Below are positions 1 through 7,810 of a DNA stretch of 30,318 bases, in pieces; position 1 is the stretch's first letter; each line of letters begins with the position of its first letter. The notes below the pieces were generated by a model that ran no database searches, was not told the origin of the DNA, and saw nothing but the letters and a program-made list of their open reading frames with translations. The position numbers were made by a program, and so were the translations under genes. The DNA is from CAYNST01 sp964546435 (lineage in GTDB: Bacteria; Pseudomonadota; Gammaproteobacteria; Pseudomonadales; Cellvibrionaceae), in the NCBI GenBank assembly GCA_964546435.1, contig CAZJKJ010000042.1, positions 1 to 30,318 of the forward strand, written 5' to 3'.

Positions 1-939
1 GAAGAGCGCGTGCTCAATGCCCTGCTGCCTCCGGCCCGGGACCACCAACCCGAGGATTCCTCAGAATCGTCAACCCGGCAGATATTCCGCAAGAAGCTGC
101 GGGAAGGTCAGCTGGATGACAAGGAAATCGAAATTGAAGTATCAGCGGCGACGGTCGGGGTCGAGATCATGGCGCCTCCGGGCATGGAGGAAATGACCAG
201 TCAGCTGCAAAACATGTTTTCCAACATTTCCAGCGGCCGCACCAAGAAAAGCAAGATGACCGTCAAGCAGGCGATGAAAACCCTGACGGATGAGGAAGCG
301 CATAAACTTGTCAATGAAGATGACCTGAAGACTCGCGCCATCACCGCGGCGGAGCAGAACGGCATCGTCTTTCTCGACGAAATCGACAAGGTGGCCAAGC
401 GCGAAGGCACCACGGGTGCCGACGTCTCCAGAGAAGGTGTCCAGCGGGACCTGCTGCCGTTGATTGAAGGCTGCACCGTCAGCACGAAGCACGGCATGAT
501 CAAGACCGACCATATCCTGTTTATTGCATCCGGTGCCTTTCATGTGTCGAAGCCATCGGATCTGATCCCCGAGCTGCAGGGCCGTCTGCCGATTCGCGTG
601 GAACTCAGTGCACTGACGCCGGATGATTTCGAACGCATTCTCACCGAGCCCAATGCGTCGCTCACCCAGCAGCACATCGCCTTGCTGGCCACCGAGAACG
701 TCCGCATCGAGTTCACGCCCGACGGCATTCGGCGCATCGCGGAAATTGCCTTCGACGTCAACGAACGCACCGAAAACATCGGCGCACGCCGCTTGCATAC
801 GGTGCTGGAAAAGCTGCTGGAAAAGGTCTCGTTTGCCGCCGGTGATGAAGCCCTGGATACCACCATCGACGCCAGCTATGTGGATGAGCAGTTGGGAGAT
901 CTTTCCCAGAACGAGGATTTGAGTCGGTTTATCCTTTAA
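1..939 (+). CDS. hslU: HslU, ATPase subunit of the HslVU protease (5' truncated)
   Basis: AAA+ unfoldase that forms hexamers on the HslV peptidase and feeds it unfolded cytoplasmic proteins. The reading frame is open from base 1, so the N-terminal part with the Walker A motif lies outside the window. About 312 of the roughly 443 residues usual for the family are present. Visible are the Walker B segment VFLDEIDKV, the sensor region SREGVQRDLLPLIEGCTVST, the HGMIKTDHILFIASGAF stretch, the arginine-bearing GRLPIRVEL and GARRLHTVLEKL, and the canonical C-terminus EDLSRFIL, which in this family inserts into HslV. hslV would be expected just upstream. A DUF971 gene follows 25 bases downstream, the usual order in pseudomonads. 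The identification is essentially certain; only the 5' boundary is missing. Confidence 0.98.
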   Translation, partial: EERVLNALLPPARDHQPEDSSESSTRQIFRKKLREGQLDDKEIEIEVSAATVGVEIMAPPGMEEMTSQLQNMFSNISSGRTKKSKMTVKQAMKTLTDEEAHKLVNEDDLKTRAITAAEQNGIVFLDEIDKVAKREGTTGADVSREGVQRDLLPLIEGCTVSTKHGMIKTDHILFIASGAFHVSKPSDLIPELQGRLPIRVELSALTPDDFERILTEPNASLTQQHIALLATENVRIEFTPDGIRRIAEIAFDVNERTENIGARRLHTVLEKLLEKVSFAAGDEALDTTIDASYVDEQLGDLSQNEDLSRFIL

Positions 940-964
940 AAATACCGGCATAACAGGTAACCCC

Positions 965-1351
965 ATGCCTCCACCGACCAAAATACATCTGCACCGCCGC
1001 ACCCAGGTACTGGACGTTCACTTCGGGGCCGAGCTGTTTGCCCTGCCGGCGGAATATCTGCGCGTGTACTCGCGCTCCGCCGAAGTCGTGGGCCACGGCG
1101 CAACCGAGTCCAAGCTTGAAGTGGGCAAACAGAAGGTGCAGATCCTCGCCCTGACGCCGCAAGGTAATTACGGCGTGAAGATTTCGTTCAGCGATGGTCA
1201 CGACACGGGAATTTATACCTGGGATTATCTGCACGAGCTCGGGACGAATTACGAAACCTGGTGGAACGAGTATCTCGATCGCCTCCACCGCGCCGGCAAA
1301 TCCCGCAACCCGGAAGTCTCCATCGTGCAAATTCTGGGGCCGTCGGGTTAA
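965..1351 (+). CDS. DUF971 / gamma-butyrobetaine hydroxylase-like N-terminal domain protein
   Basis: A 128-residue cytoplasmic protein made of a single DUF971 domain, the small fold also found at the N-terminus of gamma-butyrobetaine hydroxylase. Recognisable segments are the opening strand with PTKIHLHRRTQVLDVHF, the ELFALPAEYLRVYSRSAEV segment, and the GNYGVKISFSDGHDTGIYTWDYLHELG core with its conserved F-DGH-GIY-W-YL pattern. The catalytic hydroxylase domain is absent, as is normal for stand-alone members. The ATG follows hslU closely, with AACAGGTAA upstream as a weak ribosome site, so the two are probably cotranscribed. Stand-alone members are commonly found beside hslVU in gammaproteobacteria; their role is not established. 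Family assignment is secure, function unknown. Confidence 0.9.
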   Translation: MPPPTKIHLHRRTQVLDVHFGAELFALPAEYLRVYSRSAEVVGHGATESKLEVGKQKVQILALTPQGNYGVKISFSDGHDTGIYTWDYLHELGTNYETWWNEYLDRLHRAGKSRNPEVSIVQILGPSG

Positions 1352-1456
1352 GCCTGCAATCCCGACTTGATCGCTCGGCTGCCTGGAGCGGATCTCCGCC
1401 CTCACCACCCTGCCCCTCCCCGCCCACGTCCTGCGCCTCTACACCCACCCCCTGCC

Positions 1457-1972
1457 ATCCTGCGCGCAGTCGCAGGATCCACCGATGTTCGGTCGTTGGA
1501 GGTGGGTGTCTTGGTAATTCCGTGAAGTGGGTGTCCGAGTAGAACGCCCCTGTCATCCTGCGCGCAGTCGCAGGATCCACCGATGTTCGGTCGTTGGAGG
1601 TGGGTGTCNNNNNNNNNNNNNNNNNNNNNNNNNNNNNNNNNNNNNNNNNNNNNNNNNNNNNNNNNNNNNNNNNNNNNNNNNNNNNNNNNNNNNNNNNNNN
1701 NNNNNNNNCATCCTGCGCGCAGTCGCAGGATCCACCGATGTTCGGTCGTTGGAGGTGGGTGTCTTGGTAAATCCTTTGGTAAATCCTGCAGTGGGTGTCC
1801 GAGTAGAACGTCAGACTTAGCGGTGGGTGTCCGGGTAAAAAGCAGTGGGTGTCTTGGTAACTCCGGTAAATCCCATTCTGCAGTGGGTGTCTTGGTAAGT
1901 TCGGGTGTCTTGGTAAGTTCGATGGGTGTCCGAGTAGGACGCCCCCTGTCATCCTGCGCGCAGTCGCAGGAT
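1457..1972. repeat. Palindromic repeat unit, four copies (1457-1478, 1555-1576, 1710-1731, 1951-1972)
   Basis: Each copy is a 22-base interrupted palindrome with arms ATCCTGCG and CGCAGGAT around CGCAGT. It is followed by a conserved 3' flank, CCACCGATGTTCGGTCG then T/C and TGGAGGTGGGTGTC, that leads directly into a member of the GTGGGTGTC family. The composite unit is about 60 bases and nearly identical in all four copies. It looks like a REP/ERIC-type extragenic palindrome linked to a second repeat. A degenerate relative sits at 11369-11388. The copies are seen directly; no mobilising enzyme is present in the window. Confidence 0.85.
1609..1708. other. Assembly gap, 100 N
   Basis: A run of exactly 100 N inside the repeat array, starting right after a GTGGGTGTC core and ending right before another palindrome copy. 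The true length and the number of missing repeat units are unknown. Confidence 0.95.
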
Positions 1973-2161
1973 CCACCGATGTTCGGTCGCTGGAGGTGGG
2001 TGTCTTGGTAAATCCTGTGGTAACTCCGTGAAGTGGGTGTCCGGGTAGAACGTCCGGGTAGAACGTCGGTGGGTGTCCGAGTAGAACGTCGAGACTCAGC
2101 GGTGGGTGTCCGGGTAAAAAACCGGGGTGAAAAAGTGGGTGTCCGGGTAAAAAAAACCTGA

Positions 2162-4651
2162 TCAGCCCTGTCCGTCGCCGCGCAGACCTGCGCCTGCTGC
2201 GATTTTGTCGACGGGCACGCGGCCTTGTTCTCGCTTGGCGGCTCGGAGGCTTTCGCGTTTTGAGGAGATTGCCCGGCCCATGTTCACGTATTCCTGAATA
2301 TGGATGGGCTGTTTGCCGAACAGGTAACCTTGCATGCATTCGCATCCTTGCGCGACCAGAAAATCCCGCTGCGCTTCCGTTTCCACGCCTTCGGCAACGA
2401 CGTCCAGGTGCAGTTTGTGGGCCATGGCGATGATGGCGGTGGCGATTTCCATGCCGTAGGTGTCGTGGGGAATGTCTTCTACAAAACTGCGATCGATTTT
2501 CAGGGTATTGATGGGGAAGCGCTTGAGGTAGGACAGGGAGCTGTAGCCGGTGCCGAAGTCGTCGATGGAAATGCGGCAACCGAGGTCGCGAATCTCGCGC
2601 ATGATGTCGATGGCGATCTGAATGTCGTCCATCACCACCGATTCTGTCAGCTCGAATTCCAGAGCGCGCGGATCGACGCCGAATTTTTCCATGGTGCCGC
2701 GGATTTCCTGAACCAGGCCCCGATTGTAGAACTGGCGCCCGGAAAGGTTGACCGAGATCCCGTGAATGCCCTGCAGCTGCAGATACTGGCGATGCTTGGC
2801 AAGATGGAAGCACACCTGCTCCAGCATCAACTGACCCACGCCCTGAATCAGACCGGTTTCCTCCGCCAGAGGAATAAAGCGGTCGGGGCCGATCATGCCA
2901 TCTTCCGGATCGTTCCAGCGGCACAGGGCTTCTGCCCAGATGACCTGCCCTTCGGAATTCACCTGAGTTTGCAGGTAGGGCATCAGTGCCCGGTCACGAA
3001 TGGCCAGTTTGAGTTTTTGTTCGATGCGGATATTTTCGCGCAGCTCCAGATCCAGCTTGAATGAAAAGAAATTGACCCGATTACGGCCGGCGGCTTTGGC
3101 TTCGTAGAGCGCCATGTCGGCGTTGCGCATCAGGTCCTCGACAGTTTCACCGTCCGCCGGATACAGGGCGACGCCGATCGAGGTGCCGACTTCGAGGGTG
3201 TGATTGCCGATCACCAGGGGCGCATTGATGGCATCGATGACCCGCTTGGCAAGGGCGGACACCTCGGAAATTTCCCGGACCTGAGACAGAAATATGGTGA
3301 ACTCATCGCCGCCCATGCGCGAGACCGCGTCGTGATCCCGCACCGCCATCCGGATGCGCTTGGACTGCTCCCGCAGCAACTCGTCGCCCCCGGCATGACC
3401 CAGCAGGTCGTTGACGCGCTTGAAGTTGTCCATGTCCAGCATCAACACAGCCGCTTTGGTGTGGCCCCGCTTGGCTTTGGCCAGTCCAAACGTCAATAGA
3501 TCGCGAAAAAACCGGCGATTGGGCAGATCGGTCAGAGGGTCGTAGAAGGCGAGTTTCTCCAGCTCCTTCTGCGCCAGTTTGATTTCCGTGACATCCGCCA
3601 GAGTACCGATCAATCCGTCGAGACTGGCGCCGGCATGCAGGGGCGTGACGTTTTCCAGCAGATGGCGCGCCTTGGCCTGTTTGGTGAACTGGTAACGGTA
3701 TTCAATCCGGACCGAGGCTTCCCGCTCCAGCGCGTGAGCCAGGCGCGCCCGGTACTGAACCGCATCTTCCGGCACTATGTGTTCCAGGTGCACCGTAAAC
3801 GGATTGCGCTCACCGGTGATGCCGGTGAGCTGGTACCAGACGTCGTTGGCGTAAACCAGATTGAAATCTTTGTCGAGCTGGAAAATGCCGATGGGTGCGT
3901 GGGCGGTGAGGGTCCGGAAGCGGATTTCCGACGCCTGCAGGGCATTGGATTCCACCGCCAGGCTGTCGAGCATGCGGTTGAACACGCCGACCAGTTCGCC
4001 GACTTCATCATCACTGGTGCGAATGACCCGGCGCGACGACTGACTGTTGTCCATCAGGGTCTGCGCGGTCTGGTGCAGGTCTTCCAGCGGTCGTACCGTC
4101 CGGCGCACCGTGCGTTGAATGATGGTTGCGGTCAGCAGGAAGACCAGAGGCACCAGCGTCAGTGCCAGGGGCAGGAAATAGATGACACCCTGAAGTATTT
4201 TTTTGCGGCTGGCGACCACCACAATATTGCCCACGACTTCTTCGTGGAGTTTCAGCTCCTTGGATCGCTGCAGGTGCGCCGCGCCGTAGCGGTCATCAGC
4301 ATGGGGCTGATGCTCGTTACAGTTGAATGACTGGCTGCGGGCGTAATGGGCCAGCAGGGAACCATTGGGACGGAACAGGCAGATGCCATCTACATGCTTG
4401 TCGTAACGGGCGGCTTCGAGGTTGCGGGTCGCCGCGTCGGCATCTTCGAACTGGAGTGCGGCCAGGGAGCGATTCCCGAGAATGTCCGCCAGCACATCCA
4501 CATCCTGTTCGAGCTTTTGATCGTTCAGCCACAGTTCTATGACAACCAATCCCAGGACCGTCACCCCCATCGCCACCAGGATGCTGACCAGTACTGCCCT
4601 CTGAAGCTGGCTGCGAAACCGGCGGAAGCCAATCCGGGGGGCTTGCTTCAC
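2162..4651 (-). CDS. YfiN/TpbB-like membrane c-di-GMP enzyme with added PAS and EAL domains
   Basis: An 829-residue inner-membrane protein. In order: a first membrane helix (about 18-42), a periplasmic CHASE8-like region (about 43-150, with LADILGNRSLAALQFED), a second helix (about 155-178), HAMP (about 180-235), PAS (about 245-360), GGDEF (about 365-530) and EAL (about 540-790). GGDEF is intact (RMGGDEF, 446-451) with a product-inhibition I-site RDHD at 438-441, five residues before GGDEF. EAL also looks catalytic: EAL at 574-576, VNLSGRQF, ELTES, IDDFGTGYSS, LKIDRSF and VAEGVET. The start is GTG at 4651, overlapping the TGA of the yfiR-like gene (GTGA), which implies coupling. YfiN proper ends after GGDEF, so this is a bifunctional variant. 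It probably answers to the periplasmic YfiR-like partner; the net direction (synthesis or breakdown) cannot be read from sequence. Confidence 0.92.
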   Translation of the reverse strand: MKQAPRIGFRRFRSQLQRAVLVSILVAMGVTVLGLVVIELWLNDQKLEQDVDVLADILGNRSLAALQFEDADAATRNLEAARYDKHVDGICLFRPNGSLLAHYARSQSFNCNEHQPHADDRYGAAHLQRSKELKLHEEVVGNIVVVASRKKILQGVIYFLPLALTLVPLVFLLTATIIQRTVRRTVRPLEDLHQTAQTLMDNSQSSRRVIRTSDDEVGELVGVFNRMLDSLAVESNALQASEIRFRTLTAHAPIGIFQLDKDFNLVYANDVWYQLTGITGERNPFTVHLEHIVPEDAVQYRARLAHALEREASVRIEYRYQFTKQAKARHLLENVTPLHAGASLDGLIGTLADVTEIKLAQKELEKLAFYDPLTDLPNRRFFRDLLTFGLAKAKRGHTKAAVLMLDMDNFKRVNDLLGHAGGDELLREQSKRIRMAVRDHDAVSRMGGDEFTIFLSQVREISEVSALAKRVIDAINAPLVIGNHTLEVGTSIGVALYPADGETVEDLMRNADMALYEAKAAGRNRVNFFSFKLDLELRENIRIEQKLKLAIRDRALMPYLQTQVNSEGQVIWAEALCRWNDPEDGMIGPDRFIPLAEETGLIQGVGQLMLEQVCFHLAKHRQYLQLQGIHGISVNLSGRQFYNRGLVQEIRGTMEKFGVDPRALEFELTESVVMDDIQIAIDIMREIRDLGCRISIDDFGTGYSSLSYLKRFPINTLKIDRSFVEDIPHDTYGMEIATAIIAMAHKLHLDVVAEGVETEAQRDFLVAQGCECMQGYLFGKQPIHIQEYVNMGRAISSKRESLRAAKREQGRVPVDKIAAGAGLRGDGQG

Positions 4652-5226
4652 TGCTCAATCTCGCTGGCGAGTTCGAGCAGTGAAGCATCCAGCCTCAGGC
4701 CTGCCTTGCGGACCTTGGTGATATCGACGCGGAAGCGGATCTTGTCGCTCTGCTTGACGATGTTGAGCATGGAGTAGGACAGACTGCGGCGGGCGCATTT
4801 GTCACAGATCGTCAGGACCGAGTGCTGTTCGGCGCGCGCGGTGAGGAGTCGGAAGAATTTGCTTTTGAGGGGGCCGGTCACAGCCACGTCGCACTGCTCA
4901 ACCTGGGTCACCGATTGTCGGCTCACCTTTAGCGTGACCCCTTCCCAGAGCGTCCGCCCGTCGAGGGAAAGCAGCTTTTCAGCCGATTCGGGTTTGCCGA
5001 GGAGGCACAGCGACAAGGGTTCGGGACGAACGCCGCCTTCCCATTGAACGAACCGCAGGATCCCCAGAATCACCTGCGCACGCAGATCGTCTTCCGTCAC
5101 CGCCGGGTTCTGCGCAGAGGGCGCGCCGACACTTGCCGGGGCTGCATGCCCCAGGCCCAGGATCGCCAGGGCAACCACCCAGCGGAGTAGACGCCTGGAA
5201 CGTGCACCGGCAGAAAACAGGTTCAT
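4648..5226 (-). CDS. YfiR family (DUF4154) periplasmic regulator
   Basis: A protein of 192 residues when started at 5226, with an N-terminal signal segment (LLRWVVALAILGLGHAAPA) and a DUF4154/YfiR domain: ILGILRFVQWE, LSLCLLGKPE, and the C-terminal KIRFRVDITKVRKAGLRLDASLLELA typical of the family. Four cysteines lie in the mature part; YfiR in Pseudomonas aeruginosa is controlled by disulfides and represses YfiN. An upstream ATG at 5256 is in frame, but 5226 has a good ribosome site (AAAAGGACATCG before ATG), so 5226 is chosen. Its stop overlaps the start of the YfiN-like gene. No yfiB (OmpA-type lipoprotein) is present next to it, so the system seems to be two-component here. Role as a repressor of the adjacent enzyme is inferred from family and context. 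Confidence 0.88.
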   Translation of the reverse strand: MNLFSAGARSRRLLRWVVALAILGLGHAAPASVGAPSAQNPAVTEDDLRAQVILGILRFVQWEGGVRPEPLSLCLLGKPESAEKLLSLDGRTLWEGVTLKVSRQSVTQVEQCDVAVTGPLKSKFFRLLTARAEQHSVLTICDKCARRSLSYSMLNIVKQSDKIRFRVDITKVRKAGLRLDASLLELASEIEQ

Positions 5227-5256
5227 CGATGTCCTTTTCGTGAGCATACGCATCAT

Positions 5257-5597
5257 CGTTTATCAACTGCCTGCTATACGCCGGGAACAGCGAAAATCCG
5301 GAAAATCCGGCCGCCCTTCGGTGCTGTCATCATGCAAACCGGACCGAAACAGCCGTTCAGCTGGCGTCCGGACAGCATTGCTCCCGAGGCGGTGACCGTC
5401 ACCGCACCCGCCGACAGCCAGTCTGCGATCGCATTGAATAATGCCAGCCCGTTAAATATCGCGTTGGAATGAGCACGAAAATTACCGTGTTACGTTTTTC
5501 AATGTAGTTCAAAACGCCCCCTCCATCCAGCAGCGCGACAGGTTCGCGAACTGCGTCACAACCGCATCACCGGAGATGAACCGCCCGATGCCGAAGA
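5257..5597. other. Gene-free stretch upstream of the yfiR-like gene
   Basis: About 340 bases between the yfiR-like gene and the next minus-strand gene. On the minus strand a frame of about 70 codons without an ATG start near its beginning ends at a TAG just before the yfiR-like gene. On the plus strand a 46-codon ATG frame runs over the same bases. Neither has a ribosome site or a recognisable composition, and I call neither. No clear terminator or promoter was identified. Confidence 0.4.
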
Positions 5598-6233
5598 TCA
5601 GCGCGCCTGATAAACCCAGTTACTGGCCACGTCGTCACAGATAATGAATTCATCATCGAGACGATAGCAGGCGGACAGCGCCGCCGGGCCCGCCTTGGCC
5701 GCGCCGCTGTCCACCGCCAGCGCCTGTTTGTCTTTTTTCAGATACTCGAACATTCCCGCCATCCGCTGCGCAAATGAAGTGCCCGCCTGGGTCGCCTCCG
5801 CGTAGAAATGGTGAAACTTGGTATAGGACAGGGTGACACCTGCCAGACCGATGGATACCATCTTGCCCACGTATTGCCGATAGCTCTGCTCCAGGTAGAG
5901 GTTTTCCGGCGAGGTTACCGGNNNNNNNNNNNNNNNNNNNNNNNNNNNNNNNNNNNNNNNNNNNNNNNNNNNNNNNNNNNNNNNNNNNNNNNNNNNNNNN
6001 NNNNNNNNNNNNNNNNNNNNNCGCAGTAACAGCCGCTGGGTTTTGGGTGGATTTTTTCGGAATTCACCCAGCGTACCGGGTACAATCCCCGGCGCTTTGG
6101 CGTTTATCTGGCAATAGAGACGCTCCAGATCGGTGCGGGCAAACCCGGCACACTCCGCTTGCGCGTTAACGCTGGCAGCCACCATCGACGCCGTCAGTAC
6201 CACACCGCACAACACGAATTTGCGAAACCGCAT
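5598..6233 (-). CDS. Conserved exported protein of unknown function (interrupted by a gap)
   Basis: An ATG start with a clear ribosome site (CAGGAGCGACCCTT before ATG) and a typical signal peptide: MRFRK, hydrophobic VLCGVVLTASMVAASV, then cleavage after NAQA. The mature N-terminus has paired cysteines (ECAGF and LYCQIN) and a G-LGEFRKNPPKTQRLLL segment. After the 100-N gap come a Tyr-rich region (YLEQSYRQYVGKMVSIGLAG), a helix with YLKKDKQAL, and a C-terminal pair of cysteines (SACYRLDDEFIICDD). The four cysteines suggest disulfides in the periplasm. Both halves read in one frame only because 100 N happens to preserve it; the real gap size is unknown. It resembles short uncharacterised exported proteins of pseudomonads in layout. 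It is divergent from ubiE. No function can be assigned. Confidence 0.75.
   Translation of the reverse strand: MRFRKFVLCGVVLTASMVAASVNAQAECAGFARTDLERLYCQINAKAPGIVPGTLGEFRKNPPKTQRLLLXXXXXXXXXXXXXXXXXXXXXXXXXXXXXXXXXXPVTSPENLYLEQSYRQYVGKMVSIGLAGVTLSYTKFHHFYAEATQAGTSFAQRMAGMFEYLKKDKQALAVDSGAAKAGPAALSACYRLDDEFIICDDVASNWVYQAR
5922..6021. other. Assembly gap, 100 N
   Basis: Exactly 100 N inside the exported-protein gene. The size is a placeholder, so the protein length and the continuity of its two halves are not known. Confidence 0.95.
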
Positions 6234-6389
6234 AAGGGTCGCTCCTGGACCGGAACCGGCGCGGGCAGACCCAGTGGTCCACGCCCTGCTGACGGTTGTG
6301 ATGAAGGGTTGAACTGAAGTCTAGCAGGCTGTCGGAGAAGGTTATCAAGACCGCCAATCCTGAGATATGTCCTGAGAATGGGGGAAGTT

Positions 6390-7139
6390 ATGGATAAAGA
6401 CGACATTACGCACTTCGGCTACGAGAACGTCCGCGCTGCGGAGAAGGCCGAGCGGGTCGCGGGCGTGTTCAGCAGTGTCGCCCGCCGTTACGATCTGATG
6501 AACGATCTGATGTCCGGCGGTATCCACCGGGCCTGGAAATTCCTGACGATCGAGATGGCCGCCGTGCGGCCGGGGCAGCAGGTGCTGGATCTGGCGGGCG
6601 GTACCGGCGATCTGGCGGCGCGTTTTGCCCGCATTGTCGGCCCGGCGGGTACCGTGGTGCTGGCCGATATCAATGAAGCCATGCTGCGGGTCGGACGAGA
6701 AAAGCTCATCGACCGCGGCCATGCCGGCAATCTCCACTACGCCCGCTGCGACGCCCAGTACCTGCCCTTCCCGGACAATACCTTCGACTGCATCACCATC
6801 GCCTTCGGGCTGCGCAATGTCACCGACAAGGACCTGGCCCTGCGCTCCATGCAGCGCGTCCTCAAACCGGGCGGCCGACTGCTGGTGCTGGAGTTTTCCA
6901 AACCGCCCTCTTCGCTGCTGAACCGTATCTATGATCAATATTCATTTCACGTGTTGCCGAAGCTCGGCAAGCTGGTGGCGGGCGACGCGGACAGTTACCG
7001 CTATCTCGCCGAGAGCATCCGCATGCATCCGGATCAGGAAACCCTCAAGGAAATGATGATTACTGCGGGCCTGTCCCAGGTGACCTACACCAACATGACC
7101 GGCGGCATCGTCGCTCTGCATCGGGGTATTAAACCGTGA
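6390..7139 (+). CDS. ubiE: UbiE, C-methyltransferase of ubiquinone/menaquinone synthesis
   Basis: SAM-dependent C-methyltransferase acting on the benzoquinol ring in ubiquinone synthesis (and on demethylmenaquinol where menaquinone is made). The protein has 249 residues from the ATG at 6390, against 251 in E. coli. An in-frame ATG at 6378 also exists, but GGGGGAAG sits just before 6390 and the resulting MDKDDITHFGY matches the family N-terminus. Visible: VFSSVARRYDLMNDLMSGGIHR, SAM motif I VLDLAGGTGD (65-74), VVLADINEAML, DNTFDCITIAFGLRNVTD, LKPGGRLLVLEFSKP and the C-terminal YTNMTGGIVALHRGIKP. It is the first gene of ubiE-ubiJ-ubiB; its stop overlaps the GTG of ubiJ by four bases. Confidence 0.97.
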   Translation: MDKDDITHFGYENVRAAEKAERVAGVFSSVARRYDLMNDLMSGGIHRAWKFLTIEMAAVRPGQQVLDLAGGTGDLAARFARIVGPAGTVVLADINEAMLRVGREKLIDRGHAGNLHYARCDAQYLPFPDNTFDCITIAFGLRNVTDKDLALRSMQRVLKPGGRLLVLEFSKPPSSLLNRIYDQYSFHVLPKLGKLVAGDADSYRYLAESIRMHPDQETLKEMMITAGLSQVTYTNMTGGIVALHRGIKP

Positions 7140-7810
7140 AAATCGACCCCATGCTGCTCGCTGGCACCACGCGCCTGCTGGAAGCCGCCATCCGCAAAGC
7201 CCTGCAATATGATCCGGGTACCCGCGCCAGTCTGCGCCGTCTGGAAGGGCGCACTCTGTGTGTCGAAGTGATCCAGCCGGAATTTACCCTGTTCATCACC
7301 AGTCAGGCGGGCGAGGCGCAGATCCGCATCGCCTCGGACCAGGCGCCCGAAGCCACTCTGCGGGGCAGCCTGATGCAACTGGCCAGCCTGCCCCGGCGCA
7401 ACCTTCACAACCTCCATGACACCGGCGTTGAACTGCTCGGCAACTTCGATCTGGTCCAGCAGTGGCAGGCCATCCTCAAAGATCTGGATATCGACTGGGA
7501 AGAGCCCCTTAACCAGATCACCGGTGATCTGGTGGGTCATCCTCTGGCTCAGGGAGTGCGGGCGGTGGCCCGGAAGGTCAGTCGCGATGCCCGCCGCATG
7601 CCCGGCTATGTCAGCGAGTATCTGTCTGAAGAGGCCCGCGTGCTCATCGGCACCGACGAGGCGGAAGTGTTCTATGAAGACGTGGATGATCTGCGCAGTC
7701 GCACTGACCGGCTGGAGGCCCGCCTGCAACGTCTGGAAACACCGCCGGTCCTGTCCCTCGAGCCGCCCTCGCCCCAATCCAAATTGCCCCCGGCGCCCAC
7801 CCGTGAATAA
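7136..7810 (+). CDS. ubiJ: UbiJ, SCP2-domain accessory factor of ubiquinone synthesis
   Basis: A 224-residue soluble protein that binds quinone intermediates and supports the Ubi complex. The N-terminal two thirds form an SCP2-like lipid-binding domain: ATRLLEAAIRK-type helix, GRTLCVEVIQPEFTLFI, then APEATLRGSLMQLASL and GVELLGNFDLVQQWQAILKDLDIDWEEPL, which is characteristic of UbiJ. The C-terminal part ends in a short coiled coil (DVDDLRSRTDRLEARLQRLE) and a Pro-rich tail. Translation starts at GTG 7136, overlapping the ubiE stop (GTGA), and the end overlaps the ubiB start by eight bases, so all three are probably translationally coupled. Identification rests on sequence and on the conserved position between ubiE and ubiB. 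Confidence 0.93.
   Translation: MKIDPMLLAGTTRLLEAAIRKALQYDPGTRASLRRLEGRTLCVEVIQPEFTLFITSQAGEAQIRIASDQAPEATLRGSLMQLASLPRRNLHNLHDTGVELLGNFDLVQQWQAILKDLDIDWEEPLNQITGDLVGHPLAQGVRAVARKVSRDARRMPGYVSEYLSEEARVLIGTDEAEVFYEDVDDLRSRTDRLEARLQRLETPPVLSLEPPSPQSKLPPAPTRE

Larger units (their letters stand above)
1457..2151. repeat. Intergenic repeat array: about 15 copies of a GTGGGTGTC(Y)(K)(R)GTAR motif
   Basis: The 810 bases between the DUF971 gene and the minus-strand GGDEF-EAL gene hold no credible gene. The core GGGTGTC starts at 1504, 1529, 1602, 1757, 1793, 1825, 1847, 1885, 1903, 1924, 1998, 2035, 2071, 2104 and 2137, always in the same orientation. It is continued by one of three endings: TTGGTAA, CGAGTAG or CGGGTAA/G. 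Core-to-core spacing on the right side of the gap runs from 18 to 74 bases and is often 32-38. The spacing is not a multiple of three and is irregular, so this is neither a protein repeat nor a CRISPR array. The family is not recognised. The array contains an assembly gap, as expected for a collapsed repeat. Confidence 0.85.

Noticed and set aside
142..1002. 286-residue frame antisense to hslU
   Set aside because: Shadow of a strongly conserved gene in GC-rich DNA.
1457..2151. CRISPR array
   Set aside because: Repeats are short and variable, spacing ranges from 18 to 74 bases, the intervening sequence is itself repetitive, and there are no cas genes.
1188..2924. Minus-strand 578-residue open frame over the repeat array with recurring LPGHP/YQDTH peptides
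   Set aside because: It is the translation of the GTGGGTGTC repeats and the gap. The spacing is not in codons, it has no ribosome site, and it overlaps the real genes on both sides.
7416..7802. Long N-terminal extension of UbiB
   Set aside because: It lies entirely over ubiJ and matches no family N-terminus; the GTG at 7803 gives the expected start.
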